Assembly: GCA_963854835.1 (NCBI GenBank) | Contig: OY978528.1 | Span: 7,534,242 to 7,598,241 of the forward strand | Source of the DNA: Megamerina dolium | Taxonomy: Eukaryota > Arthropoda > Insecta > Diptera > Megamerinidae | DNA: 64,000 nucleotides | Direction: 5' to 3' | Part shown: positions 38,538-49,205 of the stretch, piece by piece | Position numbering within the stretch: the first letter of the stretch is position 1 | How the letters are laid out: each line of letters starts with the position of its first letter | The notes under the pieces: model-generated | The model's database searches: none | Seen by the model: only the letters and a program-made list of their open reading frames with translations | What the model was told of the DNA's origin: nothing | Program-made: the position numbers and the translations under genes

Positions 38538-38911
38538 AAAAATAAAAAAAATAAATATGTGGCACTTAAAAGCCCCAAAGGGCTCATTGGCCGAGCTTCT
38601 CTTCCATTACTGTTGTGCGTCTTAAATTTTTGGACAGTATTAAAATGGACCTACTTATTTTAGCCGGTTCCGAACGGCAGAACACTTGTGACATCACTTT
38701 TTCTGAGCTTTGTCACAGAGTTCTTTTTTTTAGAAGTTTTTTCATGGCAAGTTGTTACTGTCGGAAGAATTGCCAATTGCTTGCCGGCAAGTGGGTACCG
38801 TTCGAAAGAAAAATCTTTTCGATATTAAATTTGTTATGCATCAGCCGGGTATTGAACCACGACCTACAGATCAGAAGGCGAACACACTAACCACTGAGCT
38901 ACGGCACCCAC
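38538..38911 (-). repeat. tRNA-derived SINE, full length
   Basis: The head at right reads, on the minus strand, GTGCCGTAGCTCAGTGGTTA and GATCTGTAGGTCGTGG, and the T-rich 3' end is at left (ATAAATATGTGGCAC on +). Flanks TGATAT (38532-38537 and 38912-38917) could be a short target duplication. Close to the 44938 copy apart from small insertions. A 91-codon + frame inside is accidental. Confidence 0.9.
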
Positions 38912-38939
38912 TGATATTGTTGTAAATAAAAATGATCTT

Positions 38940-39680
38940 TAAACCATATTTGCATTTCCATACAAATATTTCTCGATCGATCACCTTGATCTTAAGGAGA
39001 AATATAATGGATAAAACAAATATTAGCTTTTCAAATAGTATGAATAATTATATCGTACTTTTCTTGAGTAATCTTTACATATAAATTTTTAATAAGTTTA
39101 ATACGATCAATAATTTCAAACACTAGAAACATCAATAATAAAAAATCGATCCAAATTTTACCGATCTTGCGATCTCGAATTGTAAGACAAAATCACCATG
39201 ATCACTTTAATCAGCTTGATCATAACAAATAAGAGTAATATCGACCATAAAAGCGAATGCAGAATTACTAAAAATCAAGATAAAATTCTGACAAATTCTC
39301 ATATCTAAACACGAGACACCACGGCGATCAATTATTCTTAATTATTTGATATTTATATATTTGAAAATTGCAATTAAAAGCGTATAATTAAATGTATATG
39401 AAATTTATTTTAAACTAAAAACATCTTAATTAATTTTTTTTTTACTGATACACCAACCAAGATCATTATGATCAAATCGATCACAACAACAATTAATGTG
39501 ATCAAAAGAACTAAAGAAATAGTCACAATCATTACATTTACTTTATGCAAAGAGATCACTATAATAATTAAAGCAAAACAATGCTGATCCTTGCGATCAA
39601 TACATTTATTTCGATCGCATATAATCTCCACATTTGCAGTCAAAAAACTAAACAAAAAATTTGCTAGAACTTAAAATGAT
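38940..39680. other. Strongest GATC-rich non-coding block
   Basis: About nineteen GATC tetramers in 740 bp, roughly nine times expectation. Examples: TCGATCGATCACCTTGATC (38972), CACCATGATCACTTTAATC (39194), AAGATCATTATGATCAAATC (39461). It is separated from the 37680 block by the SINE copy, so the two were probably one region. Confidence 0.6.
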
Positions 39681-41149
39681 CCCTACTAGTGTCCATATAT
39701 GTAAGTATATGAAGAGCAAGGAAATGTGATATTACCTACATATTAAGTTAAAAAAAAAAGTAAAATATTAAATAAAAAATAAAATTGAAATACTAATAAC
39801 TTTATACAACAACATACCATATTGTGTGTAGTCAATTATTTCGTATACGATCATCGATCAAGCGAGAGCTTCTGTGTTCTCTGTTCTGTATCCTGTATGA
39901 GATGATGATTAAAGCAACAACAGCAAAAAAATTAAAATTAAAAATATCAAGCCAGACAACAATCGCCATAAAGTAACAACACAAAAACCACTATAATAAT
40001 AATAACAACAAATGAAAATCATAAAAGGATCCATGAAATCCAATAAATTTTGTATAAATGTATTGTATTTGAAGAATAACAATAACACAAACAACTTTGA
40101 AAATTTTAATAAATCATTATAGTTTTGTTATTCGATTTAAATTTACTCGTACGATACATCTCCATTCGCCATCAGACTCCTTCATTATTGCATTTAGGTA
40201 TAGGAAATTATGACCATGTCGCATTAAACTCAATTGGCAACTTTTTATTAACACTCTGTTCGGTTTTTTGTTGCTACGATTTTTTATGATTTAATTTTTT
40301 TAATTTTTTTGTATTATTTTTTGAAGTTTGATTTTTTATAGCTTTTATGCATGTACATATGTATATTCATATGATCAACATTCGCAAAATCCTTTATTTT
40401 TGTAATAGTTTTGTTGTTTTCACAAACAGAACCCTTTTATTTTATTGAAAAGGGATCCTCTGTGGTTAATTTTTATTATGATAATTTTGTTGTTGTTGTT
40501 GTTGTTAATGGCATTTATCATTAAGTTGCACGTCAACACAAAATTATATGGTTGTGCTTTTTCTGCTGATGTTCTACATACGTTCTTTGTTTTTCATACA
40601 TTTGTATGCGCGATCACTAGTGATCTTCAATTTTATCAAGTTGTTGTTTTTTTTTCTGTTAATATTATTTTACCTTTAACAGTTCACTTCTTTGTGTAGT
40701 GGGGTTAATTTTAATTTTTTTACCATTATTATTTTTTGTTTTTTTCGTAGCTTCATTTCAGTTTTATTATTATATTTAACCTTCTCTTTATAATTGTTAA
40801 AAGCTAGTGTGTTCTTTATAATATAAATGCTCATCGAAAGTTAAACTTTGTTTTTTTTTTTTTTAAATTTATTTTGAATATCCGCACATTTATTATCGTT
40901 TAATTAATGGTTTTGATCGAAATCTTTTTCATTTGTGGTTAGAGTTGTACAATAAAAATGAGAAAATATTGAAAGATATTTAGAAACAATAATGTTTCTA
41001 GAAAAGTGGTCTTTTTTTTAGATTCGATCACCATACGAGTATGTATGACCATAAATTTTTCATCAGATGCATCCAAAGCATATGCGTACATTATAATTCT
41101 CGTTCAGTTCAGAACAAATTCAACATAAAAGGTTTGTTCGTAACTGAAG
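39681..41149. other. AT-rich spacer
   Basis: No supported gene. CAA/ATA microsatellites (39905-40010, minus-strand frames here are repeats), GTT run 40488-40505, T runs 40850-40864. Confidence 0.5.
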
Positions 41150-42170
41150 ATTTTTTTTTTTTAACAAGCTTTTTTTATTGGATCTTTCTAAAATTACTTA
41201 GAAACTAACAATAAGTAATCAAATCTTACAAACTAACTAAAATTATGTGATATTCCCAACGTTCCATCACAATTTGTTGAGTCGCGAGGTATAGGAATTT
41301 CACAGCATATTCAGTGTGTCTTTTCTTTTTAATCGACGATGCCCCGTGCTCAGCAACAATTGCCTAGCAAGGGCATTCGGATGATTGTGTAATTTTTGAA
41401 TGTAGCTTCTGCAGGACATTGCAACTTCCTCAGAAATTGTGGGTACATTTAAATCTCGATGAATATTAACGTTCCTCATATACCAAGGCGCGTTTACAAT
41501 AATTCGCAGACACTTGGATTGTATTCGCTGCAATTTTTCGATACTAGAGGGAGATGCGGTGCCCCAAAACTGAATACCATAAGTCCAAATTGGCTTCAGG
41601 ATTGCTTTATATAATAGCACTTTGTATTCAAGATTCAACTTTGATCTTTTGTGTAACAGCCACCATAACTGATTCATTTAAAGCTTGATCTGAGTTTTCT
41701 TGGCCTTAGCGTGAAGGTTACATGTACGCTCTTTGATTCATTGACTTTTATACGCCATTTTGCTAGCCAGATTTCGAGAGAATCGACATGAGTCTGCAGG
41801 AGTTTAGTAGCTTCTATGGGGTTAGAGCGAGAGCACAATATTGCCGTATCATCAGCAAAGGTCGATATGAATGTATAGTTATTGTTGGGCATATCTGAAG
41901 TGTATAAGAGATACAGTAAGGGGCCCAAAACTCTTCCTTGAGGAACGCCAGCGTGAATATCCAATGGATTTGTTGTGAAATCCTTGTGATGTACGAGAAA
42001 TTGTCTTTTCGTGACAAAAAAGGGTGGAAGGAAAATATTCCTGTACCAACCGAATCGAATAATAGGATGTCGATTGCGATCCTTCTCCCATGGAAGAAGT
42101 TTGCATATCTCTTGTTTCTACCCACTAACCACAATAATCTAGAAAATATGCAAGCTTCTTGCACCACATA
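41150..42170 (-). repeat. Jockey-clade LINE, 5'-truncated, with poly(A)
   Basis: The minus strand encodes the end of a Jockey-type reverse transcriptase. HAGVPQGRVLGPLLYLLYTS and the polymerase FADD motif lie in the frame 41964-41674. The C-terminal part, with YKAILKPIWTYGIQFWGTAS, is in the frame 41677-41300. About 40-50 codons usual between these parts are missing, so there is an internal deletion near 41676. Upstream of 41964 the frame is shifted. The T run at 41151-41161 on + is the poly(A) tail. No endonuclease is present. Confidence 0.87.
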
Positions 42171-43370
42171 TTAAAACAGTTATACAGTATTTATTAACCC
42201 TTTAAATATAATATGTCAATATTTAATAATATTTTAAATTTCCAGTAACATTTCTAATTATTATTTTGCCATATTAATGAATGCCATTGTTGGTTTTTTA
42301 TTATTATTATTATTTTTTTTCTTTCTTTCTTTAAATACTTCGTATTACTACTATTATTAGAATATTATTCTTACTCAGCCCATCGCCAAAGTAACTGCAC
42401 GTTCTTGCAACCAGCTGTATTGTTTTTAGCAATAGCAGCATCTTTATGATGTTTATGCAACCTACAATTTTGTATAGATTCTTCATTTCATGTATTCTCA
42501 ACTCCTCTCCAGCAATGTCATAATTTGCAATTTGTTGCATGCAGCATGCTGTCGTTTTTGTCGATGATGATGATGATGATGATGAGGATGATGATGCTAC
42601 AATGCCATTTGCATTGCATTGCAAATAATGTATTCTTATTTGCAATATATCAAATAGTATTGTTGTTGTTGTTTTTTTGTTTGTTTTCATTTTTGTGATT
42701 TTTTATTATTTTACATGAACTTGTACGTATTCTTATTCTACTTCATCTTCTGTTGTAATATTCTTGCGCTCTCTGCCTCACTACCTATGCATTATTTTGT
42801 GTTATGGCATGCAACACGCGCCACAAATTAGAAAATATTATGTTGCTTGGTTGCTCGTCTTATTGTTATCATTGCCATTGTTGTTGTTAGGTTACTACGA
42901 CTACATCATAATGTGATGCTACTATTGTGAGGAGGCATGCAACAACATAATGGTGCAAACATGATGGATATTAATTGAAATTGCTGTAATTGAGGCGATT
43001 GTTATTCGTTGCCGTATGGATGTTGTTGGAATTGCAATAACGATGACGATGATGATGGTGATGATGATGTTGATGTTGATTATTATTATTGCAAGCAACC
43101 AGTAGCTGCAACTGATGATGAGCTATATTGTAAATGCATATATATGTATGTACTACATAAATATGTATGTACACAAGTACTAATGAGTCGTTAACAATTG
43201 ATGCTAAACAAATGAAAATTGAAAGGGAAGTAGATTGAAAGGAGGCTGATTTTTTGTTTGTCTATAAATTAAAGCTTCATTGAAGTTTGCAATATATTGT
43301 ACTTTGTACAATTAAAACAAAAGAAATGCATATTTTTTAATAATTCGAATTTCTTTTACATAATTTTGTA
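42171..43370. other. Spacer with ATG/ATC microsatellites
   Basis: No supported gene. GAT repeats at 42562-42596 and 43041-43080, T-rich tracts at 42298-42330. Frames through these repeats (poly-Ser, poly-Asp, poly-His) are not genes. Confidence 0.55.
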
Positions 43371-43378
43371 TTTTGTTC

Positions 43379-43693
43379 AGAGACCTTTGTAAGGCTTTCA
43401 GGGCTGAATGGGAAAAAACTGCACCCGCCATCATAACGTTTTTAAAAGAAAATGTATATGAAAGGTGTATGATCTATTTGAAGAGAATTTGCATCAGCCA
43501 CCAAAAAAACAGAGATCCTACGACTCTTCAGAGTATCATCGAAGAGATATGTAATTCATTCACTTTGTCATGGCACCATTTTACTTCCAGGGAAAATCAG
43601 AAATTGGTTTCCATCAAAACTAATTTCCTTGAGGATCAAAAATATTACACTAAAACCAGTGTAGTAAAAAGAAATCCATTATTTTTCCAATAA
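43379..43693 (+). other. Unidentified open frame, possible exon
   Basis: An open frame of about 105 codons with ordinary amino-acid composition (Lys/Glu/Ile-rich, from RDLCKAFRAEWEK to a stop after NPLFF), unlike the repeat-driven frames nearby. It has no ATG at its beginning; TTTTGTTCAG just upstream of 43381 could be a splice acceptor. I do not recognise the family. It could be an exon of a gene whose other exons I cannot find, or coding sequence of a transposon. The mariner remnant starts about 100 bp downstream. Confidence 0.3.
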
Positions 43694-43789
43694 ATGGATT
43701 TAGTAATCTGTATCTCGCCTTGTATAAGTGCGATCGGGTTACGCTAAATGGCGTTAGAAAAATAGAATTTCGTACTAAATAAACCCTTC

Positions 43790-44460
43790 AGGCAGTTTTG
43801 TGATTGCTTGACTCAGTGTTGTTTGAGCAATCGTCAAAGATGGACACCAGTAAAGAGAAAATACACCATATATTACAGTACTTCTTCGATAAAGGCGAAA
43901 ACGCAATCCTGACGGCTGAAAATATGAATAGTGTTTATGGTCCAGATACTGTAACAGCCAATCACGTGCAATTTTTGTTTTGTCGATTCCGTTCCGGTCA
44001 TTTTGATGTCAAAGATGCACCACGCTCTGGAAGGGCAATTGTCGAAAATATCGATAAAATAATGGAAATCATCGAGTCTGACCGTCATGTAAGCAATGTT
44101 TCTATTGCCTAGTAGCTAAACATTGCACAAAAAACAACGCCAGACCACACACATCGATAGTGACTCGCCAGAAGTTCCGAGAGCTTGGTTGGAAGGATCT
44201 TATGCATCCACCTTATAGTTCAGACCTGGCACCAGGTAATTACTATCTGTTCCTGTCTATGGCGAATGATTTTGCTGGTGAAAAATTCGCCTCAAGAGAA
44301 GCTTGTAAAAATCGACTGTCCCAGTTTTTTGCCAATAGGGGCGAGGGTTTCTATGAGAGTGGCATTTTGAAGTTATCTTAAAAATGGCAACAAGTTATCG
44401 AACAAAACGGTGCATATTTGACCTAAATCGAATCATTCTAACTATGCTAAATAAAATCTT
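43790..44460 (+). pseudogene. Internally deleted mariner
   Basis: The N-terminal part is well preserved: 43840-44110 reads MDTSKEKIHHILQYFFDKGE, SVYGPDTVTANHVQF and SGRAIVENIDKIMEIIESDR, ending VSNVSIA. After two stops and LNIAQKT it jumps into ARPHTSIVTRQKFRELGW of the catalytic region, and the end follows (MHPPYSSDLAPGNYYLF). The second catalytic Asp and everything from the linker to it are deleted (about 150-200 codons), and the third Asp reads Asn (PGNYYLF). Termini not resolved. Confidence 0.85.
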
Positions 44461-44922
44461 CAATTTAATGCAAAAATTTCTTTTTACTAGACCTTATATA
44501 ATATCTCGCTCTTGGGGGCTCAATGTATGAAATTAATTGTAGAAAATGAGAGTCTAGGGGATTTGACAAAGTGCGATATTCAGCAATTTACGAGATTAAA
44601 AGAAAACTTCTTCGTATTCAGCGACTTCAGTGAAGAATGGGAGCAAAATCGACATATAAACCCTCAGCTGCTCCGGAGTCAGCTCTAAATAGGTCAAATC
44701 TATGACCAACCACGAATACATTTTTTTCCCAAAACATTTTTCAGCAACATACTTATATTTCAAAATGTATTCCTTCACTCACAAGTAAACTAAACTGAAA
44801 ATTATGAATCCTATTCATCAGTATGTACAGACCTCCAAGCCAGTGTCATTTAGGTCGCTATGCTTGTATGCTTTCATGCCAAAATCATTCCCATAGAGAT
44901 AAATGCAGTACAACTCAATAAG
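44461..44922. other. Spacer
   Basis: No supported gene or repeat recognised. Confidence 0.45.
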
Positions 44923-44937
44923 TAGCATTCCCACCAA

Positions 44938-45299
44938 AAAAATAAATAAATATGTGGCACTTAAAGCCCCAAAGGGCTCATTGGCCGAGCTTCTCTTCCA
45001 TTACTGTTGTGCGTCTTAAATTTGGACAGTATTAGAAGGGACCTACTTATTTTAGCCGGTTCCGAACGGCAGAACACTTGTGACATCACTTTTTCTGAGC
45101 TTTGTCACAGAGTTCTTTAAGAAGCTTTTTCATGGCAAGTTGTTACTGTCGGAAGAATTGCCAATTGCTTGCCGACAGGTGGGTACCATTCGAAAGAAAA
45201 ATCTTATCGATATTAAATTTGTTATGCATCAGCCGGGGATTGAACCACGACCTACAGATCAGAAGGCGAACACACTAACCACTGAGCTACGGCACCCAC
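44938..45299 (-). repeat. tRNA-derived SINE, reference copy with target duplication
   Basis: A 362-bp unit flanked by a perfect 15-bp direct repeat TAGCATTCCCACCAA (44923-44937 and 45300-45314). Read on the minus strand it begins GTGGGTGCCGTAGCTCAGTG (A box TAGCTCAGTGG) and has GTGGTTCAATCCCC (B box). The body is about 280 bp and the end is GTGCCACATATTTATTTATT followed by seven T. The 3' end is thus T-rich, not poly(A). No coding capacity. The intact boxes and perfect duplication make it the youngest copy here. Confidence 0.95.
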
Positions 45300-45314
45300 T
45301 AGCATTCCCACCAA

Positions 45315-46470
45315 CATAGAGATAAACTTTCATTTTTGAGCGGCTCAATTAAAAGTCTTCAAAGAAAATTTAGAAATAGAAGAAACAGTGTGCACAATGA
45401 AAAACAAATATAATAAAATAGAAAAGTAAAAAAAAAAAAATAAATCAACACTTCACTTTTATTTGCGAGTACACGCATAAATTTTTTGCTCTTACAAATA
45501 CGACTACGTTGTGCTCTATTAAATTTAACCTCAACACAAAAAGTGACAGAGTTGAGAGGAATGAGAATGTGGTAGAGTTTGAATTGAATGGAAAACATGA
45601 TGATAAAGGAACGATTTAGAAAAATATTGTATGTGGGGAACTACGATCAAAGCAAAATGTCTTGTTGACCGCTACATCATTCAGCACCATTCCAACGCAT
45701 ATGCTCGTATATATTACAATGTTGCTAATGGCAATGTTGCAAAATAATGAGCTCCATGTGCTATCATATTGCAAATATGTAGGTATATTACATTACAGTA
45801 GGCTCTCATTTAATTTGTTGACCGAAATTTTGTACATCTTACTTGGTCAATGAATGAATTAAATAAGCAAAATAGGACGAATTGCCCTAGAAATATTTCT
45901 GACCAATTTTAGAAAAAAAAATTCTATGATTCCACAAGCTTTGTTCTGGTGTGAGCCTCCAGCACGAATTATATGTCTGGTGTGTCAAACATTTTTTATA
46001 AAAAAAATCTGTGACACCATTTTGATTATTATTGATTTTATACCTTCAATCTTAAGGATTATTAAGATGACAATGAGATCTTCTAAAAAAAAAAATAAAC
46101 TTTGCATATGAATCTCCTATTCTTTGGCTTCAGAGCAGGATGCTTACAATTCATTTTTTCATTTGACCTATTTTACTGGATCAGTTGTCAAATAAAAAAG
46201 TACAAATTTTTCAATAATTTTCAAAGGCTGGATTTAAGTTTCCTACTATTTTTTTTTTTTAATTCCAAATATAGTATAAGTTTACTATACCTAGCAGTTT
46301 ATAGTGTACGTTAGAAAATATATGATTGTGGTTTTACTGTAATCATGAAGATCTATTTAAGCATCCCATAATTTCATCAGAATAACCACCAAGTGGTTAC
46401 AATCCATTTCAGAAGTTTATGTGAGTATGAGTAAGAGTAGGACTACGAGTATTAAAAAAATCTCCTTACA
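45315..46470. other. AT-rich spacer
   Basis: No supported gene. Small frames here show no recognisable motif. Confidence 0.45.
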
Positions 46471-48042
46471 GTCGGCTGGGGCCGACCAAACTATACCCTG
46501 CATATGTAGATTTATATATAAAAAGTTTACTCGAATATCCAACTTTTCTTTTATTTCCACTTTTCGAGAAACAATTTTTGCATATACTACTAATTTACAC
46601 CCGAAATATGGTTGACTTTGACGAAGTAAAAGGATTTTAAGATAATTCCGAGGCTTAGTATGGGAGCTATATAAAAAGTGGGCGTGGCTTACCTGTTTCT
46701 AGTAAATCCAATTAATTTTTCAATGTTAATCCACACCTTAAATTTGGTATCCTACGTTGGATAGTTTCTAAGTTATGGTGGTTGACATTTTTGTTTAATT
46801 TCCTCAACTTTGTATGGGAGCCCCAATAAGAAGTGGGCGTGGTACTCTTATTTTTCGCCAGATTATTTCCGACTACGATATTAATTTAAGTGTCAATTAT
46901 GGTTATTGTAGACATAAGATTGCCGAAGTTACAGCTGTTTCAATTTAAAATTTGTATGGGGGCTACGATAAACACTGGGCGTGGTGCGCCCATTTTCTGT
47001 GAGCCTAGTTGCTCGTACAATACTAATCCATACCCTAAGTCTCGTTGTCCTAGGCTAAATGGTTTGTAAGCTATGGAGCTTAAAATTTTAGTTTAATTCA
47101 CTCGACTTTGTATGGGAGACCCGTGAAGGAGTGGGCGTGGCACACTGATTTTCTGCCAGATTTTTGCCGACTACGATATTAATTTAAGTGTCAATTGTGG
47201 TTATTCTAGACAGAAGATTGCCGAAGTTACAGCTGTTTCAATTTAAAATTTGTATGGGGGCTACGATAAACACTGGGCGTGGTGCGCCCATTTTCTGTGA
47301 GCCTAGTTGCTCGTACAATACTAATTCACACCTTAAATCTCGTTATTTTACGCTGAATAGTTTGCAAGTTATAACCGGTAACATTTTTTTTAATTTCCGC
47401 AACTTTGTATGGGAGACCCAAAAAGGAGTGGGCGTGGCACATTTATTTTCTGCCATATTATTTCTGACTGCCGTGTTAATCTAAGTGTCAATTATGGTTA
47501 TTCTAGACAGAAGATTGTAGAAGTTACAGCAGTTTCAATTTAAAAGAAGTACAGACACTTTGTATGGGAGCTACGCTAGAAAGTAGGCGTGGCTCACCCA
47601 CTTTTGGCGAGGTTATATAGTAGTATAATGTAACTCTATGAGCAAAATATTGTTGTCCCAAGTGGTATATTATGTGAGTTATAGCAAGTTAAAGATTTTG
47701 AAAATTTCGAGGTTAGTCGCTTTGAATGCTTGGTGTGGGCGTGGTTATTGACCGATCATGCCCAATATCAATCCCCTCCGTACCCTTGGATCATAGATTA
47801 CTTATGCCAAATTTCATCGAAATAGCTCAATATTTACTCAAGTTATCGTGCGAACCAGCCAGGTGACAGACAGACGGACGGACGGACGGACGGACGGACG
47901 GACGGACATCGTTAAATCGAAAATTTAATCGACGCTGATCACGAATATATATCCATGTCTATATCTCCGGAGATTCCTTCAAGTGGACACAAACATCTGA
48001 CCGAAATGAATATACCATGCATATTGCATTATGCAGGGTATA
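46471..48042. mobile_element. Non-autonomous repeat with terminal inverted TATACCCTGCAT and internal array
   Basis: The left end has a hairpin GTCGGC-TGGG-GCCGAC (46471-46486), then TATACCCTGCATA (46492). The right end is the complement ATGCAGGGTATA (48031-48042). Inside are seven monomers with TATGGGRGCT...GGGCGTGG, at about 46659, 46813, 46954, 47111, 47253, 47408 and 47563, then an ACGG microsatellite (47868-47907) and ATCGACGCTGATCACGAATA. The layout resembles a non-coding repeat common in fly genomes. I cannot name the family, and no protein is encoded. Confidence 0.7.
46813..47570. repeat. Dimeric ~298-bp tandem array
   Basis: Monomer spacings are 154, 141, 157, 142, 155 and 155 bp, and alternate monomers match best, so the repeat unit is a dimer of about 298 bp. 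The stretch AGATTGCCGAAGTTACAGCT to TCGTACAATACTAAT is identical over about 107 bp between the copies starting near 46918 and 47216. Confidence 0.85.
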
Positions 48043-48497
48043 AAAAGGGTCTTTAGTGTTAATTTTATGGTATCTACATACATATGTATTTAACTGCCTT
48101 AGTTAGCCTAGTTTAAATAATGAAATACTCATATAACCCCAGTAAACAAAATTTTCCATATTTATTTAGAGTCGTGGCACAGTGTACTTTCGTTTCCAAC
48201 AGGAAGAACAACAACAATACTTTAATCATACCATTTCATTAACAATAGTAGTAGTATGTAATACTGGCAATACTATAGTGTAGCGCCAGCATTATTGCTT
48301 TGGCAACACCATTCTAAAGAGCTCAGCTGCAAATAACGTTTTCGTGTGTGAGAGAATTTAATGCAAGTATCCACAAGGAAATTAAAACGCTTTTATTAAA
48401 AATGAATTACACAGAGAGAGAGAGAGAGAATTGAGATTGATTTGAAACCATAGGTGGATTTTTCTTCCAGCAAGTTTCATTTTTGTTACTTAGATTC

Positions 48498-48839
48498 GTA
48501 GTTGCCGTACTCATGGGCCACTGGCTTATGGGTAGGCATGCTACCAGGTTTAGTTTACCCGTCCGACGATTTTTGTCGTAGCTGCGTGGACGGGAAAAAG
48601 GAGGAAGCTTTTTACCACTTCCTCCATAGATGCCCCGCTTTGGCATGCAGAAGACATACCATATTGGGGAGTGACTTTTTTGCAGATACCACTGAGCTAG
48701 CACCCATGGGCGTCAGAGACATTGCTCTATTCATAAGGAAATCCCAACGTTTAACAGAGGGAGCAGGATAGAAAGCACCGTTGATGCACTATAACACAAT
48801 GGGCCAATTTTTGGTCGCATAACCTAACCTAACCTAACC
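48498..48839 (+). repeat. LINE 3' end (R1/Jockey-like) with target duplication
   Basis: Flanked by an 11-bp direct repeat TACTTAGATTC (48487-48497 and 48840-48850). The + strand encodes the extreme C-terminal part of a reverse transcriptase: FCRSCVDGKKEEAFYHFLHR is the usual Cys/His region, followed by CPALACRRHTILG. The stop is at 48769, and the 3' tail is ATAACCTAACCTAACCTAAC. The rest of the element was lost by 5' truncation on insertion. Confidence 0.88.
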
Positions 48840-49057
48840 TACTTAGATTCAGGAAAGTTGGGAAAGGGAGTCTATTTATGTAAATAAATAAAGTCGAGCT
48901 TCGAAATTTTAGTTATATTGTTTCCACTTGAAACAATTTAATTTTATTTGTTCCTTGAATTCAATAATTAGCATGAAATTTGGGATTCTATACTCTTAAA
49001 TTCTTACAACGTTCAACAGCCTAATGAGAAGAGTAAATCAAGGACTCAAAAAACTTT

Positions 49058-49205
49058 GATCGAGCTTCCAGTCTTGTTTTTGCCTCTGAAAATTTTACAA
49101 GTCTGAAGGGATCTACTTACATTGGTCTATTCTGAATGTCAAAGCTTTGTTCGATACATTTTTTTTGAGCTTTCCCACAAATCGCTTTCAAATAAGAAGC
49201 AAAAA
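49058..49205 (-). repeat. Old SINE fragment
   Basis: GAAGGGATCTACTTACATTG, GAGCTTTCCCACAAATCGCT and AAATAAGAAGC follow the family order GAAGGGACCTACTTATTTTA, GAGCTTTGTCACAGAGTTCT, AAGAAGC. Identity is low; head and tail are lost. Confidence 0.55.

Noticed and set aside
38615..38890. 91-codon frame inside the SINE (similar frames at 18561 and 45080)
   Set aside because: Accidental openness in the SINE sequence; the frame is not kept the same between copies.
42331..43194. Poly-Ser, poly-Asp and poly-His frames
   Set aside because: Direct translations of GAT/ATC microsatellites.
47868..47907. CRISPR-like or functional short repeat array
   Set aside because: A plain ACGG tetranucleotide microsatellite without spacers, in a eukaryotic repeat.
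48817..48840. Telomeric TTAGG-type repeat
   Set aside because: Only four units, positioned exactly between LINE coding sequence and the target duplication, so it is the LINE tail.
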